Source: Pochonia chlamydosporia 170 (taxonomy: Eukaryota; Ascomycota; Sordariomycetes; Hypocreales; Clavicipitaceae). Taken from it: DNA of 64,000 nt. Where the stretch lies: assembly GCF_001653235.2 (NCBI RefSeq), contig NC_035792.1:5270001-5334000 (forward strand), read 5' to 3'. The translations under genes and the position numbers were made by a program. Positions 54,318 through 63,840 of the stretch are shown here, in pieces. Positions within the stretch are counted from its first letter, which is position 1. Each line of letters begins with the position of its first letter. The notes beneath the pieces were generated by a model. That model saw nothing but the letters and a program-made list of their open reading frames with translations. It was not told where the DNA came from and did no database searches.

Positions 54318-54456
54318 TGTAAGGGGCTGCGCCGCTGTTTGTTCAACATAAGGGTGCCGTATGATTGTCTATCTAAAGCTAGGGAGAAAGAAAGGAGAAG
54401 AGCAAGCTCGAGGCTCGCCTCGAGCTTGCGCAGTTAAGTTGCAGTGGCAACTTAGG
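54318..54456 (-). repeat. Truncated 5' LTR of copy 2
   Basis: 139 of about 234 bp remain. The hairpin centre reads TC where the other LTRs in this orientation read GA. Truncation coincides with a reversed LTR fragment. Confidence 0.85.
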
Positions 54457-54571
54457 TACGCAAGCTCGAGGCGAGCCTCGAGCTTTCTCTTCTCCTTCCT
54501 TTCTCTTTAGCTTTAGATAGACAATTGTACGGCATCCTTACGTTGAACAAACTGCAGCTTGGCCCCTTACA
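54457..54571 (+). repeat. Inverted variant LTR fragment
   Basis: Ends GGCCCCTTACA and matches the variant LTR at 43693-43805 in reverse orientation. Confidence 0.8.
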
Positions 54572-54613
54572 GATATGCATTGTTAAGCTTATCAATAACT
54601 AATTATTAATAAC

Positions 54614-54847
54614 TGTCACGGGCTGTGCCCGATGCTGTGGACTCGGCTCTGCCGGGCCCGGAGCTACGGCGGCGTGCAGACTGTCGGTTGTGTAATTAGA
54701 CTAATTTCGCCTAAGTTGTCACTCAGCAACTTAGATACGCAGGCTCGAGGCTCGCCTCGAGCTTGCTCTTCTCCTTTCTTCCTTAGCTTTAGATAGACAA
54801 TCATACGGCACCCTTATGTTGAACAAACAGCGGCGCAGCCCCTTACA
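54614..54847 (+). repeat. Inverted solo LTR, 234 bp
   Basis: Complete LTR, TGTCACGGGC to CCCCTTACA, opposite to the two full elements. About 10 percent divergent from their LTRs by eye. No clear target duplication. Confidence 0.85.
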
Positions 54848-55034
54848 GTTAAATACCCTCTAATAAAATTATAGCTATTTTTAGCTATAAATGCGATTTT
54901 TAGCAGGGATATCTAAAAGTGTATTTTGTATGGGATTTCTAGGCGGCCAGCTCACTATGCTGGCCAGCTCACTATGCACCCACGTTACCGGATCTGTAAT
55001 AACAATCCACATGGAGGATGTCCGACGTAGGCAG
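54848..55034. repeat. pogo-like element end
   Basis: GGCCAGCTCACTATGCTGGCC followed by CTCACTATGCACCCACGTTA resembles the right end of the pogo-like element at 22846-22889. AT-rich DNA precedes it. No transposase. Confidence 0.45.
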
Positions 55035-57874
55035 CAGTGTGGCTAACAGACCGACAGACCCAGACCGGCCCCTTCGGTCTGTCGGTCTGGCCTTGTCGAG
55101 GCTCCCGGTCGTCGGTCTAGGACTGTCTGACTTGAACAAGCCGGTCTGTCTAGGTCTGATAGTCTGATCCCGAAATTCTACCGTGCTGCTACAATGGGAT
55201 TATAACCGTCCGAATAAATCTCATTAGGTCCATAAACATTCATTACTACGCTACCTGCCCTCTCATTAGCCAGTGCTTTTGGAGTTGATCCGCCTCAACC
55301 ACCTCAGGCGCTAGCTGATTGCGCTCATCCGTGATCATCTTTTTTGTCTGACTGAACACCCTCTCACATTCAGCACTCATGCCAGGAATTGAGAACAGGT
55401 CGAGCGCCATTCGATACAAAACTGGATATTCCAACTGATGTTGGTTCCACCATTCAAGAGGGTTGGCAACGTCGAGATCTTGGGGGTAAATTGGCCGTGT
55501 CTGGAATAGATCAAGCTCGCTAGTTGCCTTGACCTTCTTTCGCTGTGTATTCAAAGAGCGGATTGACCATTTCCCAAATGAACTGTAGTCATTAATATCG
55601 GCTTCGATCTCATCAGCTTCGTCGTCAAAAAGTCCCACTTGAGCTTGGGTTTCGACGTCAGCCTGTCGTACATATTCATCGAACATGCTACCCACAGCAG
55701 ACTGCATGTCGCTGTACCACAACGGCTTATCCATCACAATTTTCCAGTGCCTCTCTCAAAGTAGTCATACCCATAAGATGGGTGAAGCGCTAATGCCGCT
55801 CGGTAGACTGGCGTACGGTCCGTTTTGAGGTAATAGTCTTCAAGCTTCGTCCATCCGCAATCAATTCCCGACTTAACATGGGACGGCTCCTCGAACTGAG
55901 TTTCCTCCGCGGCCTGTTTAAATTTGACGAACAAATAGTCCATTGTCTTAAGGGTCTCCCACACCGCACCATGCCCGCCCTCTGCCTCTGGATTGTTGGC
56001 GTTACCCTCCATCGTCTTGGTAAGGATGTAAAACGGCTTTAGGAAGTCACGGAAGCGCTCTAGTTCAGCCCAATCCGCAGCGTTGAGAAAATCCTTAGTT
56101 AAGTCACGGTGGACGGGATCATGTTTGGGCTTTTGCCAGCGAGATTGATAGAGCTCTATGGCACTGCGCAATTCCAGTGCTAGGAGAAGCCAATACTATG
56201 TCAGCGGATGTCTAATGGAGATGTCCGGCCATGTAAGCATACCACGATTGATCATATCGTAAATGGAGTTCCAGCGTGTCTTGCCATCAACAACAATCTC
56301 CAATGTAAATATTGCGTCGTCCCCGGCGAGCTCGGTCTGTAAACGCCGAAGCACCTGTCGTCGCTGGTCCGTCCGTCGGATATAGGTGGAAAGGTTGTGG
56401 AGTCTGCCGATAGCCCCCTTCCTGGCCCAAATCTCGAAACTAAATTCGTCCGTAGCCCCACGAAGCTCCGCCTCGAACTTACTGACGTTTGACCCAAAGA
56501 TGACAGCGCGGACAACCAGATTGATAATGTGGCCTACGCAACGCAGTCGACGCCGGCTCGTGTCCATTGGGAACCACCTCGCAAGCGTCTCTAGGCAAGT
56601 GTCGTTACTTTCGGCATTATCAAGCATGAAATATCCGAGTTTGGAACCTATTTCGTATTTCTCGATTACCTCCTTGATATACGAGGCCATATTCTCACCA
56701 GAGTGTGGCCCAACTAGGCGCGGCAGTCCAAGAAGGACATCACGTTCTTTGCCCTGGCTATCCACAAAGTGGCCAAGAACGCCAATGTAGTGGAACCCGT
56801 TGGAAGCAGTCCAGAGATCAAAGCTAAGGTGGACGCAACTCTTTGCGTCCTTGACGAGATTAAAGATAATCTGCCGCCGAGATTCGAAGGCTTGACGGAT
56901 CCACGAACAAACTGTTGTGTGATGCTCGGGAAGTAGCTGACTCGCAACCTCCCCGCCGTTCGTAATCAACCACCGTAGCCGCTCGCTTGATGCTTGTCGG
57001 AAGGTGACATCCTCGAGGATGACCCAGTCCACGAAACGAGATTTCCATGACCTTTCGTCAAAGTGGGAGGCGAGCTGAAAGCCTAGACTAGTCTGTCGCG
57101 GCAAAGGGCGTACAGAAGAGGACGCGGATTTGGCCGCTATGGTGAACGGAGTCGCCAAGCATGGACTCCTGTCACCAAATTCAACGATCTGGTGCTGACG
57201 GACTAGGTGTCTCGCGGCATGAGCTGTCCCAGAGGAGGCGTACAAAGCCGTCGAATAACTCCTTTTTTCGTGGCAGAGCCTGCAAAGCCAGTAGCGTACT
57301 CCCCCATGCTCTAAATTGGCTCCATGTCGATATATCCAGGACTCTTTCATATTCGTGCCGACAACCCGTCTGTGACGCGGCCTCTTTTTGGCGCCAATGA
57401 GTCTTCTACCGCAGTGCCATATGTTCCCCCAAGTCAATATGGAACCCGCATTGGGATGTATCGTCTGCTGCAGCCTCTGGGGTGGTACTGGTCGGAGTCT
57501 GAGGTAGATCGAACACAAGAGACTGGGGTGTAGATGACACGGGGCTCGACGCTCTGCTAGAAGATATCATAATTCGGTATCAACGTAATGTACGGAGCAC
57601 GACATTCATTTTGCAATAGTTTCCTGCAAGTGCAGACGCGTCAGTGCGTAGACGCGTCAGTTTGAGCATATATATTTCCACGGCCGAGCTGGCCAGTGGT
57701 GGTGGCACTGAGACAATTGCCCAATTAGGCACAACACCCAGACCGACTCAGACCACCCCAGACCGACTGGCCTCGCCGGTCTGACGGTCTGACGAGAATG
57801 GCCGGTCTGTCGGTCTGCGGTCTGCCAGACGGACTCAATCGGTCTGTCAGACGGTCTGTCTGTTAGCCACACTG
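55035..57874 (-). mobile_element. hAT transposon, 2.84 kb, TIR CAGTGTGGCTAACAGAC
   Basis: The ends form a 17-bp perfect inverted repeat, with GGTCTGTCGGTCTG words just inside both. The flanking octamers (GTAGGCAG, GTCATCTT) differ, so no target duplication is visible; the left flank is LTR/pogo debris and may have been rearranged. The last 382 bp of this element are repeated at 61467-61848. Confidence 0.88.
55246..57518 (-). pseudogene. hAT transposase with an AG-duplication frameshift
   Basis: The reading frame runs from about 57.4 kb leftwards. BED-type finger (SWIYRHGANL, then YWLCRLCHEKRSYS and HLVRQH), catalytic-domain motifs CVHLSFDLWTASNGFHYIGV and KLGYFMLDNAESNDTCLE, then RLRCVGHIINLVVRAVIF and TRWNSIYDMI. 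An intron (donor GTATGC, acceptor TCCTAG, 56173-56243 region) joins INR to ALELRSAIELY. At 55749-55756 the sequence GAGAGAGG has one extra AG relative to the frame that continues YFER-HWKIVMDKPLW, shifting it. The C-terminal block (LEWWNQHQLEYPVLYRMALD, then SAECERVFSQTKKM) then runs to 55246. That dinucleotide is the only lesion I see in an otherwise complete transposase of about 740 residues. The N-terminal start is uncertain; the first good ATG precedes KESWIYRHG. Confidence 0.82.
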
Positions 57875-57880
57875 GTCATC

Positions 57881-58841
57881 TTGGCCCAACCCATGTCCTC
57901 ATTACCATCACCCCGCAAATTCAATGCTCAAGAGGAGGCATCCCGATTTGGTTGGCTTCTTCATGGGACTGACAAAGATATGTATAAAATCCACGGCGGT
58001 TGTGGGTTTTCGAAGAAGCTGCTTCACATTATGGGCCAGATAACGTATTGTGCAGCACGGTTGGAGCAAGAGCCGCAGACCCCAATCGTGCCGGTGACCG
58101 CAAAATATTTGTATACAGAGCTGCGCGAGATGAGACAGTGGAGCTCTGAGTCGAGGAGTTGGGAGAATGCAAAAACTAAGCCACTAATGATCAAATGGAT
58201 ACGATCTCGACCAAAGGATTATCAGATCGACACAAACGCGTCAATGACGGATGTGACTGCAGAAGCCTGGCGCTTTGCCGCAATTCTTTATCTCCAATGT
58301 CGGGTGTTCCGGTATGTAGCAAGATTCGAGGCCTTGATATGGCATCTACGAAACCACTAACTTGTCGAGTTCTTAGATTCCCTAGAAATCATCCCGAGGT
58401 GGTATCCAAGCTAGATGATCCTGCCAGATGTATCACAATTATGCCAACATCGGGAACTCATTTTACCGCTCAGGCACCGCTGTTTCCTGTATTCTTACTA
58501 GGAGTATTGGCAACTGTGCCTGAACATAAAGCTGTTTCGAGTAACTGGTTTAATGAAGTCCTCCAGACCCCCGTCAGAAGTGTACGTTTACTATCTCTGC
58601 GGAGCGCCTTCTGGTAATATTGGAGCGTCAATAGCTAATGGCCTTTTTGGGGACAATACAGAGTGTTCCACCCTTACACACAGCGCTCTTGCATATTTGG
58701 AGCTGGATTGACAAAGACATCCCCGTCTCGTCGCTACCTACCCTCGGGACAGATCAACCCATTCACTTACGACTAGCTTGGTGGGAGCATTTGGTCACCC
58801 GAGTCCAGGCACAAGAACAAGAAGTGCTCTGTCTGACGTGA
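57881..58841 (+). pseudogene. C-terminal half of a Zn2Cys6-type transcription factor, copy 1
   Basis: Three exons splice cleanly: to 58311 (donor GTATGT), 58377 to about 58578 (donor GTACGT), and from about 58662 to TGA 58841. Conserved blocks of the Fungal_trans_2 regulatory domain are in order: GFSKKLLHIMGQITYCAARL, VTAKYLYTELREMRQW, AWRFAAILYLQCRVFR-FPRN, then MPTSGTHFTAQAPLFPVFLL and VPEHKAVSSNWFNEVLQTPV, ending in EQEVLCLT. No inactivating change is seen in these exons. The 5' part, including any DNA-binding cluster, is cut off by the hAT end at 57874, so it cannot make a full regulator. These proteins normally activate or repress nearby metabolic genes. Confidence 0.7.
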
Positions 58842-59383
58842 TGAAGCACAAAAAATTGTTGAAAACGAGACGCATATGTGGATTCGAGACATGGATCCCT
58901 CGGACAGCTAGCCGATCGGTTTCTTCTCCAGAACCTGCAGCAAAAGAGGTCGTCTGCCTCAGGTGTCAACTCATGGGCGACGGAACTACGATGGCCATTA
59001 GACTCCAGGCGGAAATACACATTGGCAACGGCGATCCCCTTCGCAGCTTTCACGGACGACCCATCCAAGACTGAATAATCTACTGGGCCTCGTTTTAATC
59101 ACTAAGATCTGCGTACCTCGCTGACAAGCCAGCGGGTCCTTCCTCCGAGCATGAGCCGAATCCCGTGAACTTGCATGAACAGCACCCGGCAGCCGCGGAG
59201 CGGGCCTAACGGGTTACGCGAAACCCTGTGGGGATGGGACAAACATTGCCCCTAGACTTGATGACGAGTGTTGGGTGGCTAATAAATCGCCTGGACAGAT
59301 TGTTCCTGCCACTTCAAGTTTTCACCAACACGAAGATTACAAAATTATCTCACAATCTCCAAATGCTTTCGTCATGCCATGCT
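58842..59383. other. Unassigned DNA within the repeated unit
   Basis: Open frames on both strands at 58760-59078 have no motif. GC-rich CGGCAGCCGCGGAGCGGGCC lies at about 59181. Confidence 0.3.
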
Positions 59384-59820
59384 GGGTTCATTTCATCATC
59401 ATCATCATCCGTACTGTCAGCTTCTCAAGCAACCGCACAAGTATAAAGCATGTGCTAGAGTCGTAGGTTCTTAGCCTTACAGTCTCTTTACAGATAAGTG
59501 CCCACCCATTCAGTTTTGAGCGCGGCCTTGTTTCACAGTTCTCCACGGCACATCGAATTCTGTTTGGCGCACTGTTAAGTGCTTTGCCTCGTGGCCCTCG
59601 GAAACCAACTCGATGTGGTGATGCATCTGTTGGTTTCCGATTCTCGAAGCGAACCGCGCAATATACCTCTACATAAACAGTTAGTATTAATACGCCCTTG
59701 ACTCATGTCTGTCCAAATCCATATGCACATACATGCCCACATTTCTTTAGTGCCCAGAAATGACGTTCACGTGGCGCGCGTTTCCTTTTCCTGCCATTCG
59801 CGGAAGTCGCACTTGGCAAG
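59384..59820 (-). pseudogene. Decayed 3' part of the RING-like gene, copy 1
   Basis: Aligns along its length with 12722-13155, including the last intron and the 3' flank, so it arose from DNA and not from spliced RNA. The encoded end has lost one zinc ligand (VYCAVRF instead of VYCADCF), and a 1-bp deletion (ACAAGGCC versus ACAAAGGCC) shifts the frame before the terminal EWVGIY motif. The homology ends at 59820, where an LTR-like end begins. The first exons and SIMs are absent. Confidence 0.8.
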
Positions 59821-59866
59821 GACCCGGCTTGCCGGGTCTCAAGTACGGGGTTTTAGCCCGTAACAC
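59820..59866. repeat. LTR-like end, GACCCGGCTTGCCGGGTC
   Basis: A GACCCGGCTTGCCGGGTC hairpin followed by ACGGGGTTTTAGCCCGTAACA. The pattern parallels the end of the chromovirus LTR (CCGGCAGAGCCGG, then CGGGCATAGCCCGTGACA), so it may be the terminus of a related LTR. Only this end is present. Confidence 0.4.
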
Positions 59867-60053
59867 AACCTTTTGTTTTTCTGCCTTTTTATATAACTAC
59901 AAGACTTCTCAATTTTTAAGTCTTTTTAATTGAATTAGTTAACGTACTCCTGTCGCGTAGAATATAAGCTGCTATGAGAGGTGCTGGAAAGAATCCAGTA
60001 AGCCTACACTTTTGCTCTTTTTAGCGCAACAACTCCACAAGCGAGCTGGACAC
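59867..60053. other. AT-rich DNA up to the gap
   Basis: No gene seen. Possibly internal sequence of the element whose LTR end precedes it. Confidence 0.3.
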
Positions 60054-60063
60054 NNNNNNNNNN
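60054..60063. other. Assembly gap (10 N)
   Basis: Ten N between the unit's unassigned DNA and repeat C. The true gap length is unknown, so the 3,974-bp period is a minimum estimate for the real unit. Confidence 0.98.
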
Positions 60064-60550
60064 TTGCTAGAGGATGTAACGCCAGTAGTCCGGCTATCAC
60101 ATCGAGGCGATTTATCGCTAGGCTTGGAGGTACACATGGAGGAAACTTGCCGATCCAGGTCGCTGGCGATTCAGGCGTCAGTCCAGGGGACCAGCAGCTG
60201 TGGAGGTTTCTTTGTCCGTCATATATATCGACGAAAGCTAATTATTGATCTTAATACGAAAGACTGGCTGCTTGATGAAAGCAGTCCATACAACCCTTCC
60301 CCAAACGACAAATCTGCGAGTGGCGTGCGTAGGGTCCAGGGTTCGGATCTTAGCCGAACTACGCTAAATGTATTCTTCATTCCAGGCGACCGCTATGGGC
60401 ATGTGGCTTGGTCAATTATACGCACCCACCATCGGTTCGACAAGTTCAGTAGTGATTAGCCTCCAGGGCGAAAAGTTTAGTTTGAGGCTGTGTTAGGCGA
60501 TACCAATTTGTCACATACCACAGGTGTGATATTTAGAATTCTGGCTGTGA
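60064..60550 (+). repeat. Repeat C, second near-identical copy
   Basis: Same as 42543-43029 at an offset of 17,521 bp. It begins at the gap and ends exactly where repeat B starts. Confidence 0.9.
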
Positions 60551-61464
60551 GTGGTGGTGTTGTGGAGAGCTAGTTTTAGAACACCGGGTGTGTGTGTATT
60601 GTGTGTTTTTCTATTCTCTCTTCCAATCCATTTCATGTGCAATCTCTGATTTTCCATCCCTGTCATTCATTATCCTTGTCATCCTCGGCATCTATTTATC
60701 TCCCAAGTCTTAGTAATGACCTAAACACGAATTGAGAAAGACACCTCGTATTTTCCTTGCAAAACTTTCGCCATCTTGAAGAAAGTGACCATTGAAAGGG
60801 CCGTTTGAGGGGGATGGATTCCACATGTTCAGAGACACACTTATTTAATACTAAAGCTTGTCTAGTGGCGGCATAAGTTGCCAGCGAACATTAGTGTCCT
60901 AATTTATTCAGTATTGCCTGAGCAGTCACTGGGACGGACGGATTGTGGAATCCCTTCAGCTCCGTCACTTTTGGTGCAATCGTCTTATTCGTGTTGGGTG
61001 GGAAGAGCAGTGGCTGTGCAATCGTATTCAAGGCCCCCACCAGGCTTGGAGCTGAAACTTGACTTGCGGGGGTCTGCTAGGAGAAGGCTGAAATCAAGCC
61101 CCTTCCCTTCCGGGTTACACGAAGCTAGGGCAGGCTCGGATAAGGCGCGCCAACTAGATGCTCATGTGCATCTCCACAATGGAATTATGTGGGCCCTATC
61201 AAAGTTTTTACTCGTGCCAGGCCCAACTTTATTTCGAGAACCACCATTCTTCCAAATAAAGTGTGGCGTGGCAGGAGTAGCGCGGGAGGAAGTGGGGATT
61301 GGCGATAGGGATGGCAAGGCAACCGGACGTGTCCTGTGCCTCGGGTGGCGTCAAGATTTGCGCCACGTGGGTCTCAAAACTAAGCATTTGTAGATCGGGG
61401 GAGGTTGCTGGCGCCTGCGAGGATGTCAAATTGTTGCGATCCCAGTTCGCGGGTTGCAGAATGG
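60551..61464 (+). repeat. Repeat B, inverted copy of 37201-38114
   Basis: Coordinates pair as x and 98665-x along 914 bp. It starts GTGGTGGTGTTGTGGAG at the C/B junction and ends GTTGCAGAATGG at the B/unit junction. Confidence 0.92.
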
Positions 61465-61854
61465 TTCGGAGTCTGAGGTAGATCGAACACAAGAGACTGG
61501 GGTGTAGATGACACGGGGCTCGACGCTCTGCTAGAAGATATCATAATTCGGTATCAACGTAATGTACGGAGCACGACATTCATTTTGCAATAGTTTCCTG
61601 CAAGTGCAGACGCGTCAGTGCGTAGACGCGTCAGTTTGAGCATATATATTTCCACGGCCGAGCTGGCCAGTGGTGGTGGCACTGAGACAATTGCCCAATT
61701 AGGCACAACACCCAGACCGACTCAGACCACCCCAGACCGACTGGCCTCGCCGGTCTGACGGTCTGACGAGAATGGCCGGTCTGTCGGTCTGCGGTCTGCC
61801 AGACGGACTCAATCGGTCTGTCAGACGGTCTGTCTGTTAGCCACACTGGTCATC

Positions 61855-62815
61855 TTGGCCCAACCCATGTCCTCATTACCATCACCCCGCAAATTCAATG
61901 CTCAAGAGGAGGCATCCCGATTTGGTTGGCTTCTTCATGGGACTGACAAAGATATGTATAAAATCCACGGCGGTTGTGGGTTTTCGAAGAAGCTGCTTCA
62001 CATTATGGGCCAGATAACGTATTGTGCAGCACGGTTGGAGCAAGAGCCGCAGACCCCAATCGTGCCGGTGACCGCAAAATATTTGTATACAGAGCTGCGC
62101 GAGATGAGACAGTGGAGCTCTGAGTCGAGGAGTTGGGAGAATGCAAAAACTAAGCCACTAATGATCAAATGGATACGATCTCGACCAAAGGATTATCAGA
62201 TCGACACAAACGCGTCAATGACGGATGTGACTGCAGAAGCCTGGCGCTTTGCCGCAATTCTTTATCTCCAATGTCGGGTGTTCCGGTATGTAGCAAGATT
62301 CGAGGCCTTGATATGGCATCTACGAAACCACTAACTTGTCGAGTTCTTAGATTCCCTAGAAATCATCCCGAGGTGGTATCCAAGCTAGATGATCCTGCCA
62401 GATGTATCACAATTATGCCAACATCGGGAACTCATTTTACCGCTCAGGCACCGCTGTTTCCTGTATTCTTACTAGGAGTATTGGCAACTGTGCCTGAACA
62501 TAAAGCTGTTTCGAGTAACTGGTTTAATGAAGTCCTCCAGACCCCCGTCAGAAGTGTACGTTTACTATCTCTGCGGAGCGCCTTCTGGTAATATTGGAGC
62601 GTCAATAGCTAATGGCCTTTTTGGGGACAATACAGAGTGTTCCACCCTTACACACAGCGCTCTTGCATATTTGGAGCTGGATTGACAAAGACATCCCCGT
62701 CTCGTCGCTACCTACCCTCGGGACAGATCAACCCATTCACTTACGACTAGCTTGGTGGGAGCATTTGGTCACCCGAGTCCAGGCACAAGAACAAGAAGTG
62801 CTCTGTCTGACGTGA
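61855..62815 (+). pseudogene. C-terminal half of the Zn2Cys6-type factor, copy 2
   Basis: Second copy of the three-exon fragment at 57881-58841, with the same splice sites and stop. Again no 5' part: hAT end sequence precedes it. Confidence 0.7.
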
Positions 62816-63357
62816 TGAAGCACAAAAAATTGTTGAAAACGAGACGCATATGTGGATTCGAGACATGGATCCCTCGGACAGCTAGCCGATCGGTTTCTTC
62901 TCCAGAACCTGCAGCAAAAGAGGTCGTCTGCCTCAGGTGTCAACTCATGGGCGACGGAACTACGATGGCCATTAGACTCCAGGCGGAAATACACATTGGC
63001 AACGGCGATCCCCTTCGCAGCTTTCACGGACGACCCATCCAAGACTGAATAATCTACTGGGCCTCGTTTTAATCACTAAGATCTGCGTACCTCGCTGACA
63101 AGCCAGCGGGTCCTTCCTCCGAGCATGAGCCGAATCCCGTGAACTTGCATGAACAGCACCCGGCAGCCGCGGAGCGGGCCTAACGGGTTACGCGAAACCC
63201 TGTGGGGATGGGACAAACATTGCCCCTAGACTTGATGACGAGTGTTGGGTGGCTAATAAATCGCCTGGACAGATTGTTCCTGCCACTTCAAGTTTTCACC
63301 AACACGAAGATTACAAAATTATCTCACAATCTCCAAATGCTTTCGTCATGCCATGCT

Positions 63358-63794
63358 GGGTTCATTTCATCATCATCATCATCCGTACTGTCAGCTTCTC
63401 AAGCAACCGCACAAGTATAAAGCATGTGCTAGAGTCGTAGGTTCTTAGCCTTACAGTCTCTTTACAGATAAGTGCCCACCCATTCAGTTTTGAGCGCGGC
63501 CTTGTTTCACAGTTCTCCACGGCACATCGAATTCTGTTTGGCGCACTGTTAAGTGCTTTGCCTCGTGGCCCTCGGAAACCAACTCGATGTGGTGATGCAT
63601 CTGTTGGTTTCCGATTCTCGAAGCGAACCGCGCAATATACCTCTACATAAACAGTTAGTATTAATACGCCCTTGACTCATGTCTGTCCAAATCCATATGC
63701 ACATACATGCCCACATTTCTTTAGTGCCCAGAAATGACGTTCACGTGGCGCGCGTTTCCTTTTCCTGCCATTCGCGGAAGTCGCACTTGGCAAG
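63358..63794 (-). pseudogene. Decayed 3' part of the RING-like gene, copy 2
   Basis: Same as 59384-59820, with the same lost Cys ligand and 1-bp deletion. The decay therefore preceded the tandem duplication. Confidence 0.8.
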
Positions 63795-63840
63795 GACCCG
63801 GCTTGCCGGGTCTCAAGTACGGGGTTTTAGCCCGTAACAC
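63794..63840. repeat. LTR-like end, second copy
   Basis: Duplicate of 59820-59866 within the second unit. Confidence 0.4.

Larger units (their letters stand above)
49118..54456 (-). mobile_element. Ty3/gypsy chromovirus copy 2, intact coding region
   Basis: LTR-gag-pol-LTR on the minus strand with intact gag and pol frames. Its own 5' LTR is truncated at 54456: it lacks about 95 bp of U3, so the promoter may be damaged even though the coding region is whole. Confidence 0.93.
57493..61466 (+). repeat. First copy of a 3,974-bp directly repeated unit
   Basis: 57493-60026 recurs at 61467-64000 with a constant offset of 3,974 bp and no difference that I noticed. The unit consists of: end of the hAT (to 57874), regulator C-terminal half, unassigned DNA, decayed RING 3' part, LTR end, unassigned DNA, a 10-N gap, repeat C (60064-60550) and repeat B (60551-61464). 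The junction is GCAGAATGG-T-TCGGAGTC. Confidence 0.85.

Noticed and set aside
55035..57874. 8-bp target duplication for this hAT
   Set aside because: Flanks GTAGGCAG and GTCATCTT do not match; no shifted match was found within a few bases.
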